From Actinomadura flavalba DSM 45200 (GTDB taxonomy: Bacteria; Actinomycetota; Actinomycetes; Streptosporangiales; Streptosporangiaceae), in contig NZ_KB894094.1 of assembly GCF_000374305.1 (NCBI RefSeq), positions 714,727-778,726 of the forward strand: a stretch of 64,000 nucleotides of DNA, in the 5' to 3' direction. The stretch's first letter is position 1, and each line of letters opens with the position of its first letter. This document shows, in pieces, positions 19,022-27,891 of this stretch. A model generated the notes under the pieces. It searched no databases. It saw nothing but the letters and a program-made list of their open reading frames with translations, and was not told where the DNA came from. Position numbers and translations under genes: made by a program.

Positions 19022-20506
19022 TCAGCGCGCGTAGCGGGCGGCGCGGGCCGTCGCGTCGCCCGCGCGCAGGCCGGGCAGCTCGGCGGCGATCGTCGCGGCG
19101 ACGCGGCGGCAGAACGCCTCGGGTTCGTCGGCGGCGTCGGGGCGCTCGTCGATGAGGGCGTCCACGATGCCCGCCGCGACGAGCGCGGGCGACGCGACGC
19201 CCTGCTGCTCGGCCATCTCCGCCGCGCGGTCCGGCGTGCGGTGCACGATGATCGACGCGCCCTCCGGCGGGAGCGGCGACAGCCACCCGTGCGTCGCCGC
19301 GAGGACGCGGTCGCCGGGGAGCAGCGCCAGCGCCGCGCCGCCGGTGCCCTCGCCGAGCAGGACGCACAGCGTCGGCGCGGGCAGCACCAGCATGTCGTGC
19401 AGGCAGCGGGCGATCTCTCCGGCCAGGCCGCCTTCCTCCGCCTCCGCCGACAGCACCGCGCCCGGTGTGTCCACGAACGTCACCAGCGGAAGGCTCAGCT
19501 CGGCGGCCAGCCGCATCCCGCGCCGCGCCACCCGCAGCCCCGCCGGGCCGAGCGGATGGCCCGTCCGCTGGCTGACCCGGTCCTGCCCGACGACGACGCA
19601 CCGCGCGTCCCCGAACCGCGCCAGCGCCAGCAGCAGCCCCGGGTCGGCCTCCCCCTGCCCGGTGCCCGACAGCGGCGTCACGTCCGCCGCGCCGACGCGC
19701 AGCAGTTCCCGTACTCCGGGCCGCTCCGGGCGCCGCGACCGCTCGATCGCCTCCCACGCCGAGGCGGGCGCCGTCGCCGCCCCGCCGGCCGGGCGCGGCG
19801 CGTCCACGGCGGAGGGCTCGGCGGGGCCGGGCGGCTGGTCGGCGGCGAGGACGGCCAGGGCGGCGGAGGCCACGTCGGTGAGGGCGTCGAGGGGGACGAC
19901 GGCGTCGACGAGCCCCTGGTCGGCCAGGTTCTCGGCGGTCTGGACGCCGTCGGGGAAGGGCTCGCCGTACAGGCCCTCGTAGACGCGCGGGCCGAGGAAG
20001 CCGATCAGGGCGCCGGGCTCGGCGGCCGTCAGGTGGCCGAGCGACCCCCAGGACGCGAACACGCCGCCCGTCGTCGGATGCCGGAGGTACACCAGGTACG
20101 GCAGACCGGCCGCGCGGTGCCGCGCGACGGCCGCCGTGATCCGGGCCATCTGCGCGAACGCGGCGGTGCCCTCCTGCATCCGGGTGCCGCCCGAGCAGGG
20201 CGCGGCCAGCAGCGGCAGCCCGGCGTCGGTGGCGCGCTCGACGGCGGCGACGATCCGGTCGGCCGTGGCCCGCCCGATCGACCCGGCGAGGAACCCGAAC
20301 TCCGACACCACGACCGCCACCCGGCGCCCCCGCAGCGTCCCCTCCCCCGTCAGCACGGCCTCGTCGCACCCGCTCCGCGCCGCCGCCCGCTCCAGATCGG
20401 CCGCATACCCCGACCCAGGCACGGCAACGACCCGAGGCGCCACATCCCACGATGTGAACCCATCCAGAATCCGCCGCACCAACTCCCGCGCCCCGACCTT
20501 CTCCAC
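19022..20506 (-). CDS. Acetyl-/acyl-CoA carboxylase carboxyltransferase (beta-alpha fused)
   Basis: About 494 residues. Two crotonase-type carboxyltransferase halves: the first has PCSGGTRMQEG and HPTTGGVFAS, the second VDTPGAVLSAEAEEGG and LLGEGTGGAAL, matching AccD and AccA active-site loops. The Cys4 zinc ribbon of classical AccD is absent and about 45 residues of Pro/Ala linker join the halves. It should transfer carboxylate from carboxybiotin to an acyl-CoA, but the biotin partner is not in the window. Start: three GTG codons follow GGGGAGG; 20506 gives a 7-base spacing. An ATG at 20539 has no ribosome site. Confidence 0.88.
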   Translation of the reverse strand: MEKVGARELVRRILDGFTSWDVAPRVVAVPGSGYAADLERAAARSGCDEAVLTGEGTLRGRRVAVVVSEFGFLAGSIGRATADRIVAAVERATDAGLPLLAAPCSGGTRMQEGTAAFAQMARITAAVARHRAAGLPYLVYLRHPTTGGVFASWGSLGHLTAAEPGALIGFLGPRVYEGLYGEPFPDGVQTAENLADQGLVDAVVPLDALTDVASAALAVLAADQPPGPAEPSAVDAPRPAGGAATAPASAWEAIERSRRPERPGVRELLRVGAADVTPLSGTGQGEADPGLLLALARFGDARCVVVGQDRVSQRTGHPLGPAGLRVARRGMRLAAELSLPLVTFVDTPGAVLSAEAEEGGLAGEIARCLHDMLVLPAPTLCVLLGEGTGGAALALLPGDRVLAATHGWLSPLPPEGASIIVHRTPDRAAEMAEQQGVASPALVAAGIVDALIDERPDAADEPEAFCRRVAATIAAELPGLRAGDATARAARYAR

Positions 20507-20713
20507 CACCACGCCTCCCCGATCCGTCCCGCCGAGCATAGGCAGCGGCGCACTCCGTACGACTACCGCCCTGCGCCATTCTCGTGCCGCCGGACCGCCT
20601 GCGGCTTCCGCGACGCTGGCGTCGTGCCGCCCGCGCGCGCCGCCCGTCCATGCCGGGGACGCCTTGGACGACCTCCAAGTTTTCGCCCGAGGCCGAGCAG
20701 GGCGGCCGTCTGG

Positions 20714-22357
20714 TCAGCGGGTCGTGCGGCCCCACATGCGCAGGTACTCCTCGGCGCCCCGGGAGAGGTCGGTGATGATCGGTTCGCCGGCGAGGTTGCC
20801 CATGTCGGCGATCCAGTCGGGGACCAGGCCGTAGTTGGCGACGCCCTCGGTGTTGACGTCCCAGGTGCGGTTGCCGGTGCGTTGCCGGTCGACGGTGACG
20901 CCCGGGTCGATCGGAGAGCGGTACGGGTAGCGGAGCGGGTTCTTCTCGGCGCCCGCGCGGCGCGGCGGCAGCGGGCCCATGCCGTTGGCGTCCAGGCCGT
21001 AGCCGAAGCCGAACGAGCCGCCGTCGTGCAGCGCCTTGGTGCGGCGCCACGTCGCGATGAACGCCTCGGCGCCGTGGCCGTAGGACGCGACCATCCCGCC
21101 GAGCCCGTACACGCGGCGGACGTACCGCTCGTCGGTCCACGAATGCGACGACATGACGCCCGAGTAGCGGGCCTCCTCCAGGAGCGTCAGCGCCCGGTCG
21201 GCCGCCTTGGCGCTCATGTGGTCCAGCTCCACGATCATCTTGCGCTGCATCATCCCCTTGATCGCGTGCTCACCGAGGGGTGTGAGGCCGTTGACGTTGC
21301 AGTGCGTCCCGCTCGGATACAGCGGCGCGGTGATCCCGTGGCCGCGCAGGTCGCGCAGCGGCCCGGCCAGGAGATCGCCGAGACCGCCCGCCGGGGCGAT
21401 GGGGTTGTCGTGCGGGGCGTCGGCGGAGCAGGCGTCGGCCTGCCAGAACCGGCCCGTCCCGACGAAGTTGCCGAGGTTGAGGATGACGCCGAGCGCGTCG
21501 GAGTCGAACCGCACCCCGCACAGCGCGTTGTCGAACTTGTGGCAGACGAACATCGAGCGGACGCCGAGCGCGTGCAGCTCGTCCAGCCCCTTGTCGATCT
21601 GCGCCTCGGTGCAGCGCGGCGCCCCGTTGGACAGCCCGCACCCGAACGGCTCGGACGCCTCGACGCCGAGCACGACGGCGAGCTTGCCCTGCTGGATGAC
21701 CTGCCGGGCCTGCTCGGGGCTCTCCACGATCCGGAACCAGCCCTTGCCGGGCCCGCCCGCGCGCCGGTCGATGTACGCCTCCATCTCACGGGTGCGTTTG
21801 GCCTGGAGGCGGAGCGAGTCCATCTCGTCGCACGCGTTCTTCTTCAGCGGGTAGATCTCGCACAGCACCCGGTTCGCGACGAGCTGGTTCACCAGCACCC
21901 GCTGCCCGGCCCGCCACGACCGCTCGATCCACGCGTGGTAGGTCTGCTGGTGGGTGAGGGAGTTCGCGGCCGGCCAGGACGGGAAGTCCGGGTAGCCACG
22001 CGTGTCGTGCGTCCCGAACGGCGTGCCGTGCCGGGTGAAGTTCTCGAACCACGCCGGAACCCCGTGCGGCTCGTGGTCGGGGCAGTCGCGCAGCGCGGCG
22101 GCGACGCCCTTCTCGTCGAACGGCTTGCCGCACATCAGCTTGCCGCCGAACGCCTCGTAGGACATGAGGTGGCTGTGCGCGTCGAGGTAGCCGCGCACCT
22201 CCCCGGACGGCGTCGTGCCCGCGAACGGGACGCCGGTGACGCCGGTGGACGGTTCGGGCACCGCCCCGGCCCCGGCGGCGGGCACGCCGACCAGCCCGGC
22301 GGACATCACCCCCGCGAGCAGGACACCGAGCAGCAGCACGAGCGGACGACGCGACAT
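20714..22357 (-). CDS. Secreted peptidase M19/membrane-dipeptidase-like metallohydrolase
   Basis: 547 residues with a signal peptide (MSRRPLVLLLGVLLAG...) cut near AAGAGA. Amidohydrolase-type barrel: metal-binding DAHSHLM near the mature N-terminus, EASEPFG, ELDHMS and a late GVMSSHSWTDERY. These resemble renal-dipeptidase-like enzymes that cleave dipeptides, but the protein is longer than the typical 320-400 residues, so the substrate is unsure. The ATG follows GAGGTGCGC. A CGCTATAGCG palindrome (22423-22432) may contain the -10 box. Confidence 0.75.
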   Translation of the reverse strand: MSRRPLVLLLGVLLAGVMSAGLVGVPAAGAGAVPEPSTGVTGVPFAGTTPSGEVRGYLDAHSHLMSYEAFGGKLMCGKPFDEKGVAAALRDCPDHEPHGVPAWFENFTRHGTPFGTHDTRGYPDFPSWPAANSLTHQQTYHAWIERSWRAGQRVLVNQLVANRVLCEIYPLKKNACDEMDSLRLQAKRTREMEAYIDRRAGGPGKGWFRIVESPEQARQVIQQGKLAVVLGVEASEPFGCGLSNGAPRCTEAQIDKGLDELHALGVRSMFVCHKFDNALCGVRFDSDALGVILNLGNFVGTGRFWQADACSADAPHDNPIAPAGGLGDLLAGPLRDLRGHGITAPLYPSGTHCNVNGLTPLGEHAIKGMMQRKMIVELDHMSAKAADRALTLLEEARYSGVMSSHSWTDERYVRRVYGLGGMVASYGHGAEAFIATWRRTKALHDGGSFGFGYGLDANGMGPLPPRRAGAEKNPLRYPYRSPIDPGVTVDRQRTGNRTWDVNTEGVANYGLVPDWIADMGNLAGEPIITDLSRGAEEYLRMWGRTTR

Positions 22358-22489
22358 GCGCACCTCGCAGGGGGGAGGAAGGGTGCGATCACCTCCGACG
22401 ATCCGACCATCCCCGGCGCCGACGCTATAGCGCACCTGCCACAAACATGAAGAAACTTCTTGTACGCCCCCGACAACGACGCACCCGAA

Positions 22490-24673
22490 TCACCCCCGCT
22501 CACTGGGCAGGTGCCGATGCGCGGTAGAAAGCGGCAACCGAAGCTCAAGCGCAGCCCCCCGCCCGGCGCCCCGCTCGGAGCCCGGCGCAGCACCCCGCTC
22601 GGAGCCCCGCCCGGCGCCCCGCTCGGAGCCCGACCCGACACTCCGCTCACCACCCGACCCGGCACCCCGCCCAGCACCCCGCGCGACACCCCGCTCAACA
22701 CCCGGCTCACCGCCCCGCCCAGCACCCCACTCGGAGCCCAGCGCGCCGCCCTGCTCGCCGCCCTGCCCGGCGGCCCGCTCGGAGCCCGGCGCGGCATCCT
22801 GCTCGGAGCCCGACCCGACACCCCGCTCACCATCCGACCCGGCACCCTGCCCAGCATTCCGCTCGCCGCCCCGCTCGGAGCCCCCCGCGCCGCCCTGCTC
22901 GCCGCCCTGCCCGGAGCCCGGCGCGCCGCCCCGCTCGGCACGCCGCGCGACGCCCGACCCAGCACTCGGCTCGGCGCCCCGCCCAGCACCCGGCCCACCG
23001 CCCGGTTCAGCGCCCCACTCGATGCCCCGCCCGGCGCCTCGCCCGGCGCCCCCCTCCACACCCGGCCCGGCGCCCGCCTCACCGCCCGGCTCGGCACCCC
23101 ACTCGACACCCCGCCCGACGCCCCGCTCAACACCCGGCTCGGTGCTCCGCTCGGCGCCCCGCTCGGAGCCCGGCTCGGCACCCGGCTCACCGCCCGGCCC
23201 ACCGTCCCGCTTGACGCCCCGCTCGGACCCGGGCTCGGCACCCGGCTCAACGCCCGGCCCACCACCCCGCGCGGAGCCGGGCTCGGCGCCCCACTCGGGG
23301 CCTGCCTCGGCGTCCCGATCGCTACCCGGCTCGGCGCGCGGATCGGATGTCAGGCCGTCGTCGGTGATCTGGAGGCTGCCGCCGTGCATTTCCGCGATCT
23401 CGCGGGAGATGGCGAGGCCGAGGCCGCTGCCGCCCCGGTCGCGGGCGCGGCTCTCGGCCAGCCGCTCGAACCTCCGGAAGACGCGCTCGCGGTCTGTTGC
23501 GGCGATGCCCGAGCCGTCGTCGGCGACGGTCACCACGGCCTCGTCGCCCAGCACCCGGACCCGCACCTCGATGCGGCTGCGCGCGTGCCGCTCGGCGTTG
23601 TCCAGCAGGTTCGTCATGACCTGGACGAGCGTGGACGGCACCGCCCACACCAGGATGCCCGGCTTCTCCTCAACCCCGATGGACACCCGGCATTTGCGCC
23701 GGTGCGCCACCTTCGCCACGAGATCGCCGAGGTCGACGGCCTCGCGCTCCAGCGGCACGCCCGCGTCGAGCTTCACCATCGTGAGCAGGTCCGCGACGAG
23801 CCGGTGCAGCCGCTCGGCGTCGTCGAGGGCGGCGCGGGCGACGGTGGGCCAGTCCTCGTCGTCGGGGTGTTCGAGGGCCGCCTCCAGTTCGGTGCGCAGG
23901 CCGGTGAGGGGGCTGCGCAGCTCGTGGGAGACGTCCGCGACGTAGGCGCGCTGCCGTTCCAGCACCTTGTTCAACCGGCGCAGCGTGACGTTGACCGACT
24001 CGGCCAGCGCGGCGACCTCGTCGCCGGTCGACGGGACGCTGACGCGCCCGTCGTCGTCGCCGCCGGTGATCGCGGACAGCTCGGCGCGCATCCGCCGCAC
24101 CGGCCGCAGCGCTCGGCGCACCGCGTGCCACACGACCCACGCGACGATCGCCAGCGTGACCGGGACGACGAGCGCGAGCGCCCCGATGAGGGTGCGCGTG
24201 GTACGTTCCAGCGCGGGCAGCGGCGCCGCCGCGTAGGCGACGCGCCAGCCGTCCGGCGCCCGCACCCACGACGCGACGACGTACACCTGGTCGCCCGCGC
24301 CGGGCACTGACACGATCTGACTCAGCCGCTCCTCCCGGCCGGGCGGGCGGTCGCGCGTCATCGGCGGCTCACCGGACAGTTCGGGGCTGGCGGCCAGCAC
24401 CCGCCCCTTCTCGTCCACGACCTGCAACAGGGAGAACCCGGGGCGGCGCGGCACCAGCGCGCCCGGTGCGGCCTTGCGGGCGGCGGCCGCGACGTCGCTG
24501 ACGGCGACGGCGCCGTTGCCCTCCAGCTCGCTGTAAAGGGTGGCGCGGATCAGCGTGTAGAACCCGAAGACGCCGAGCAGCACCAGAACGGCGAACACGG
24601 CCGTGGCGACCACCGTCACCCGCAGCCGCAACGACCAGCACGCGGGGGGCCACAGCCTGTGGCGGTACGCCAT
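22490..24673 (-). CDS. Two-component sensor histidine kinase with a 260-residue tetrapeptide-repeat insertion
   Basis: 727 residues; such kinases usually have about 460. TM1 at about 18-42 and TM2 at about 160-185 flank an extracytoplasmic sensor; HAMP (about 185-240), a HisKA box DVSHELRSPLTGLR, then the ATPase domain with N-box LLDNAERHA, G1 VADDGSGIA, F-box and GSGLGLAI. After SLQITDDG the sequence enters 65 perfectly phased four-residue repeats (residues 447-706) and then resumes with the expected last strand ALELRLPLS. So the insertion sits in the loop before the final beta strand. No response regulator gene is adjacent. Start supported by GGGGGAGG. Confidence 0.88.
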   Translation of the reverse strand: MAYRHRLWPPACWSLRLRVTVVATAVFAVLVLLGVFGFYTLIRATLYSELEGNGAVAVSDVAAAARKAAPGALVPRRPGFSLLQVVDEKGRVLAASPELSGEPPMTRDRPPGREERLSQIVSVPGAGDQVYVVASWVRAPDGWRVAYAAAPLPALERTTRTLIGALALVVPVTLAIVAWVVWHAVRRALRPVRRMRAELSAITGGDDDGRVSVPSTGDEVAALAESVNVTLRRLNKVLERQRAYVADVSHELRSPLTGLRTELEAALEHPDDEDWPTVARAALDDAERLHRLVADLLTMVKLDAGVPLEREAVDLGDLVAKVAHRRKCRVSIGVEEKPGILVWAVPSTLVQVMTNLLDNAERHARSRIEVRVRVLGDEAVVTVADDGSGIAATDRERVFRRFERLAESRARDRGGSGLGLAISREIAEMHGGSLQITDDGLTSDPRAEPGSDRDAEAGPEWGAEPGSARGGGPGVEPGAEPGSERGVKRDGGPGGEPGAEPGSERGAERSTEPGVERGVGRGVEWGAEPGGEAGAGPGVEGGAGRGAGRGIEWGAEPGGGPGAGRGAEPSAGSGVARRAERGGAPGSGQGGEQGGAGGSERGGERNAGQGAGSDGERGVGSGSEQDAAPGSERAAGQGGEQGGALGSEWGAGRGGEPGVERGVARGAGRGAGSGGERSVGSGSERGAGRGSERGAAPGSERGAGRGAALELRLPLSTAHRHLPSERG
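22556..23335. repeat. 12-bp-period tandem repeat inside the histidine kinase gene
   Basis: 780 bp, 65 units of 12 bp, read on the - strand as tetrapeptides with consensus (A/S/G/V)-(E/G)-(P/R)-G, for example AEPG, SERG, AGRG and GEPG. Units differ by substitutions but the period never slips, so the frame is kept throughout. Composition is almost only G, E, A, R, P and S, predicting a flexible charged linker. Confidence 0.93.
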
Positions 24674-24744
24674 CCCACCTCCCCCAGCCGGGCGTGCGCG
24701 TCACCGGGGGGCGGACGATCAGTCGTCCGTTACCTAGCCACCCC

Positions 24745-25445
24745 ACGCCGCCACGAAACGTCCCCAGCAGCACCCACCCAGGTCAACAAACCCCCAAACC
24801 AACCCGCACCACACCAACCCCCACCCCCGCCAACAGGAGCCCTCCCAAGTACACCCCGACCGGCGCACACGCGAGCCAACAAGTGCCCGCCCACCTCATG
24901 CCAAAACGACGCCAACCCGCATCACCACGCACCCGGACCAACACACGCCCGAGCCAGCGCACGCCCGCCTCCGCACACCGAGACGGGGTCAGCCCGATCA
25001 GCACGCGCCCGAGTCAGCGCGCGGCCAAGCCAACGCGCAACCGAGCCAGCACGCGCCCGAGTCAGCACACGCCCGGACAGCATCAGCCCGAGCCAGTGCA
25101 CGCCGGAGCCAGGGCGCACTCGAGCCAGCGCGCCCGGTCAGAGCGCGACCGCCTCAGCGCACCTAGACGGCGTCAGCCCCAATCAGCACGCGCCCAAATC
25201 AAGTGCGCGGCCAAGCCAACCCAGGACCGAGCCAGCGCGCGCCCACCTAGGCACACGCCCGGACAGCGCCAACCCAGATCAGTGCGCGCCCGGGACGACA
25301 CGTGCTCGCCTCCGCGCACGCCGAGACGACATCGGTCGCGATCAACGCACGCCCGGTCGGTGCCCGCCTCGGCGCACGTCGACCACGGGCAGCACGTGCC
25401 CGAGCAGCACGTGCCCGAGCAGTGCGCGCCTCGGTGCGGGTTGGG
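24745..25445. repeat. Degenerate GC-rich repeat tract filling a 787-bp gene-free gap
   Basis: The gap 24674-25460 holds no credible gene. It is built of variants of a short motif around GCCCGAGCCAGC and CACGCCCG. A higher-order duplication is visible: the segment from about 24968 is repeated, diverged, from about 25152 and partly again from about 25309. Short reading frames on both strands encode only Arg/Pro/Ser/Ala-rich peptides without family similarity. It lies where a response regulator gene would often precede the kinase. Confidence 0.7.
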
Positions 25446-25460
25446 CGGCGTCTGCGCCGG

Positions 25461-26081
25461 TCAGGGTGCGGCCGGATCGGGGTGGTTTGCCGGGGGGCTT
25501 AGGCGGGTGAGGAGTGCGGTGGCCGTGGCGTGGAGGTGGTGGCGGCGGGGTTCGGCTATGCCCTGGAGGTGGAAGGTCCAGTGGGCCTCGACCAGGCAGG
25601 CGAGGGTGTAGGCGGTCGCGGCGATGTCTTCGCTCGGCGCCGACGGGTACTCGGCGGCGAGCTGGCGTTCGGCCTCGGGGAGCCAGTGGTCGGCCCACAG
25701 ATGGCGCAGCCGGTCGCGGACGGCGGTGTCGCGGGAGGCGAGCGTGACGAGTTCGGTCCACACGCGCAGGTCGGCCTCGTCGGCGTAGGCGCCCGGGGCG
25801 AACAGGGCGTCCAGCCGGTCGGCGGCGGGGAGGCACGGGTCGCCCCAGATCATCTCCCGGCCGTAGGCGGAGACGACCTCCTCCACGAAGGCCGCCACCA
25901 GCTCGTCCCGGCTGCGGAAGTAGTGCAGCACCAGAGTACGCCGCAGCCCCGCGGCCTCGGCCACGGCGGCGAGCGTCGTGGCCGGCAGTCCGTCACGCGC
26001 GACGACGGTGGCCATGGCCAGCAGGATCTCGTCGCGCCGTTGACGCGCCAGGGACGGGCGGCCTAATTTCTTGACTGTCAC
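25461..26081 (-). CDS. TetR/AcrR family transcriptional regulator
   Basis: About 206 residues. N-terminal HTH: GRPSLARQRRDEILLAM, then LAAVAEAAGLRRTLVLHYF, the recognition-helix block of TetR proteins. The C-terminal ligand domain is helical and unassigned. The GTG at 26079-26081 was chosen because the usual TetR start lies about 8 residues before GRPS; it lies inside a 20-bp palindrome. TATATT stands 8 bases upstream, so the message may be leaderless. Divergent from the dehydrogenase-like gene, which it probably controls along with itself. Confidence 0.88.
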   Translation of the reverse strand: MTVKKLGRPSLARQRRDEILLAMATVVARDGLPATTLAAVAEAAGLRRTLVLHYFRSRDELVAAFVEEVVSAYGREMIWGDPCLPAADRLDALFAPGAYADEADLRVWTELVTLASRDTAVRDRLRHLWADHWLPEAERQLAAEYPSAPSEDIAATAYTLACLVEAHWTFHLQGIAEPRRHHLHATATALLTRLSPPANHPDPAAP

Positions 26082-26090
26082 GTCAGTCAA
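26071..26090. promoter_or_regulatory. TetR operator between divergent genes
   Basis: Perfect inverted repeat TTGACTG / CAGTCAA with a 6-base spacer. It overlaps the start of the TetR gene on the - strand and a TTGACT -35-like box on the + strand, and it borders TATATT, which can serve as -10 for either direction. Binding here would block both genes. Confidence 0.65.
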
Positions 26091-26109
26091 TATATTCGAG
26101 GTGGACCGG

Positions 26110-27819
26110 ATGCGCATCCTCGCCCTCGGCGGCGCGGGCACCATGGGCCTGCACGCCTGCCGCACGCTGCTGGCACTTCATCGCGATATCGACCTGATCG
26201 TCACCGACCTGGACCCCGCCCGCGCCGCAGCCGCAGCCGCACGCCTCCTACAGGAGACCACGCCCACCACCGGCCCCCGCTCCCCCGGCACAGACGCGCG
26301 GACGCGTCCTAGCGGCCCGAGCCCAAAGGACGGCGACACCCGCGCGCCCGCACAACGCGACGCCGCCGACACCCGCACACGCGTGCAATCGCCCAACCCG
26401 GACGCACAGGCGGCGGCAACGCCTACAGCGCAGCCTGACGCAGGCACGCAGGCAAATCCTCCCGGCCCCGCCATGCGGGACGGCACGCCGCTCGGCGCTA
26501 AGAAACACGACGCCGACGACGACGCGAGCACACGAGCCCTGCCCCCGGCCGCACGGGACAGTGCGCCCCACGACGCGAGCGCACGAGCCGTGACCCCGGC
26601 CGCACGGGACGGTGCGCCTGACGAGGCGAGCACAGGAGCCTCCGACCCGGACACGCGCGACGGTGTGCCCCACGACGCGAGTACACGAGCCCTCGACCCG
26701 GACGCGTGGGACGGTGCGTCGTTCGGGGCTGTCCCGCGCGATGCGGGCGTGCGGGTGCGGGCTCTGGGGCTGGACGTGCGGGACGTGGTGGCGCTCGCGG
26801 CGGCGATGCGGGGCGTCGACGTCGTCGTGAACACCGTCGGGCCGTTCTTCCGGTTCGGGGTGCCCGTGCTGCGGGCGGCCATCGCGGCGGGGTGCGACTA
26901 CATCGACATCTGTGACTACTGGGAGCCCACCGTCGAGATGCTCGGGCTCGACGGTGCCGCGCGGGCGGCGGGCGTCACGGCGCTGGTCGGGATGGGGGCG
27001 AGTCCCGGCGTGTCGAACCTGCTGGCCGTCACGGCGGCGCGGGAACTCGACCGTGTCGACCGGATCGTCACCGGCTGGGACCTGACGCTCGGCGGGCTCG
27101 ACGGCCCCGCCAGGCCGGGGGTGCCGAACGCGGCGGTCGTGCACGCCGTCCGGCAGGTGACCGGGACGATCCGCGTGACGCGGCGGGGCCGTGCGGTGGA
27201 CGAACGGCCCCTGCGGCGCACGGTCGTCGACTACCCGGGCGCCGGACGGCACACGGCCTGGACGTTCGGGCACCCCGAGGCGCTCACGCTCCCGGCGGCG
27301 TTCCCGTCGGTGCGCGGCAGCGTGAACGTGACGTTCGCGGACGCGATGACGGTCGCGGGGCTGCGCGCGCTCGGTCGCGCCGTCGACCACCGACTCGTGT
27401 CGCCCCACCGCGCGGCGACGGTCGCCGAATGGGCCGACCGCCGGTTCCCCGCCGACCCGGCCCGCGCGTTCCGGCGGCGCCGGCTCCCGCCCCTGTTCGC
27501 GCTGGCGACCGGCGCACGCGACGGCGCACCGGCGGCCGTGGGCTGCGCGCTGGCCCAGGTCCCCGGCGACCTAACGATGGGCGCGGCGACCGGCATCCCC
27601 CTGGGCGCGGCCGTCGGCCTCCTGGCCGGACGCCCGCCCGGCGTCGCCACCCCCGAGACCCTCCTGGACCCCGACGCCTTCTTCACCGCCCTGGCCCCGC
27701 ACTGCGTCGGACACCCCCGCCCGGAGGACATGACCGTGACCACCCACTCCTGGAACCCCACCGCCTCCACCGACCTGAACGCGGCATTCGCCCGCATCCG
27801 CCGAACACTCACCCCATAG
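26110..27819 (+). CDS. Saccharopine dehydrogenase-like NAD(P)-binding protein with a 166-residue insertion
   Basis: 569 residues; the family is near 380-400. The N-terminal Rossmann motif LALGGAGTMG and the strand IDLIVTDLDPARA are followed by a low-complexity insertion (about residues 48-213), after which the fold resumes with VRALGLDVRDVVAL and VNTVGPFFRFGVPVL, then GMGASPGVSNLLA. Relatives are putative oxidoreductases of unknown substrate, not true saccharopine reductases. The ATG follows GAGG at 26098. Divergent from the TetR gene and likely its target. Confidence 0.85.
   Translation: MRILALGGAGTMGLHACRTLLALHRDIDLIVTDLDPARAAAAAARLLQETTPTTGPRSPGTDARTRPSGPSPKDGDTRAPAQRDAADTRTRVQSPNPDAQAAATPTAQPDAGTQANPPGPAMRDGTPLGAKKHDADDDASTRALPPAARDSAPHDASARAVTPAARDGAPDEASTGASDPDTRDGVPHDASTRALDPDAWDGASFGAVPRDAGVRVRALGLDVRDVVALAAAMRGVDVVVNTVGPFFRFGVPVLRAAIAAGCDYIDICDYWEPTVEMLGLDGAARAAGVTALVGMGASPGVSNLLAVTAARELDRVDRIVTGWDLTLGGLDGPARPGVPNAAVVHAVRQVTGTIRVTRRGRAVDERPLRRTVVDYPGAGRHTAWTFGHPEALTLPAAFPSVRGSVNVTFADAMTVAGLRALGRAVDHRLVSPHRAATVAEWADRRFPADPARAFRRRRLPPLFALATGARDGAPAAVGCALAQVPGDLTMGAATGIPLGAAVGLLAGRPPGVATPETLLDPDAFFTALAPHCVGHPRPEDMTVTTHSWNPTASTDLNAAFARIRRTLTP
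26251..26748 (+). repeat. Low-complexity in-frame insertion ending in four 51-bp repeats
   Basis: About 498 bp inside the dehydrogenase-like gene. The last 204 bp (26545-26748) are four units of 17 residues with core P(A/D)xRDGxPxDASTRAL; a related 26-residue unit precedes them. The first part is Thr/Pro/Asp/Arg-rich without clear period. The frame is kept through the whole insertion. Confidence 0.85.
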
Positions 27820-27891
27820 ACCCGCCCCAGGGCCACGGCCACGGCCGCCCGCAGGCGGCCACGCCGAAGCCCGCTCGCAGAGCCACGCAAC

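Noticed and set aside
18431..22450. 1339-codon + strand frame
   Set aside because: Antisense shadow of the carboxyltransferase and M19-type genes plus the end of the aldehyde dehydrogenase in another frame.
22460..24310. 616-codon open frame on the + strand opposite the histidine kinase
   Set aside because: It is the antisense reading of the kinase and its repeat. The - strand frame has all kinase motifs, a signal for translation start and the correct final strand.
24659..25611. Two long overlapping open frames on the + strand before the TetR gene
   Set aside because: They run through the degenerate repeat tract and into the 3' end of the TetR gene, encode only Arg/Pro/Ser/Ala-rich sequence and have no family features. 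GC-rich repeats rarely contain stops.
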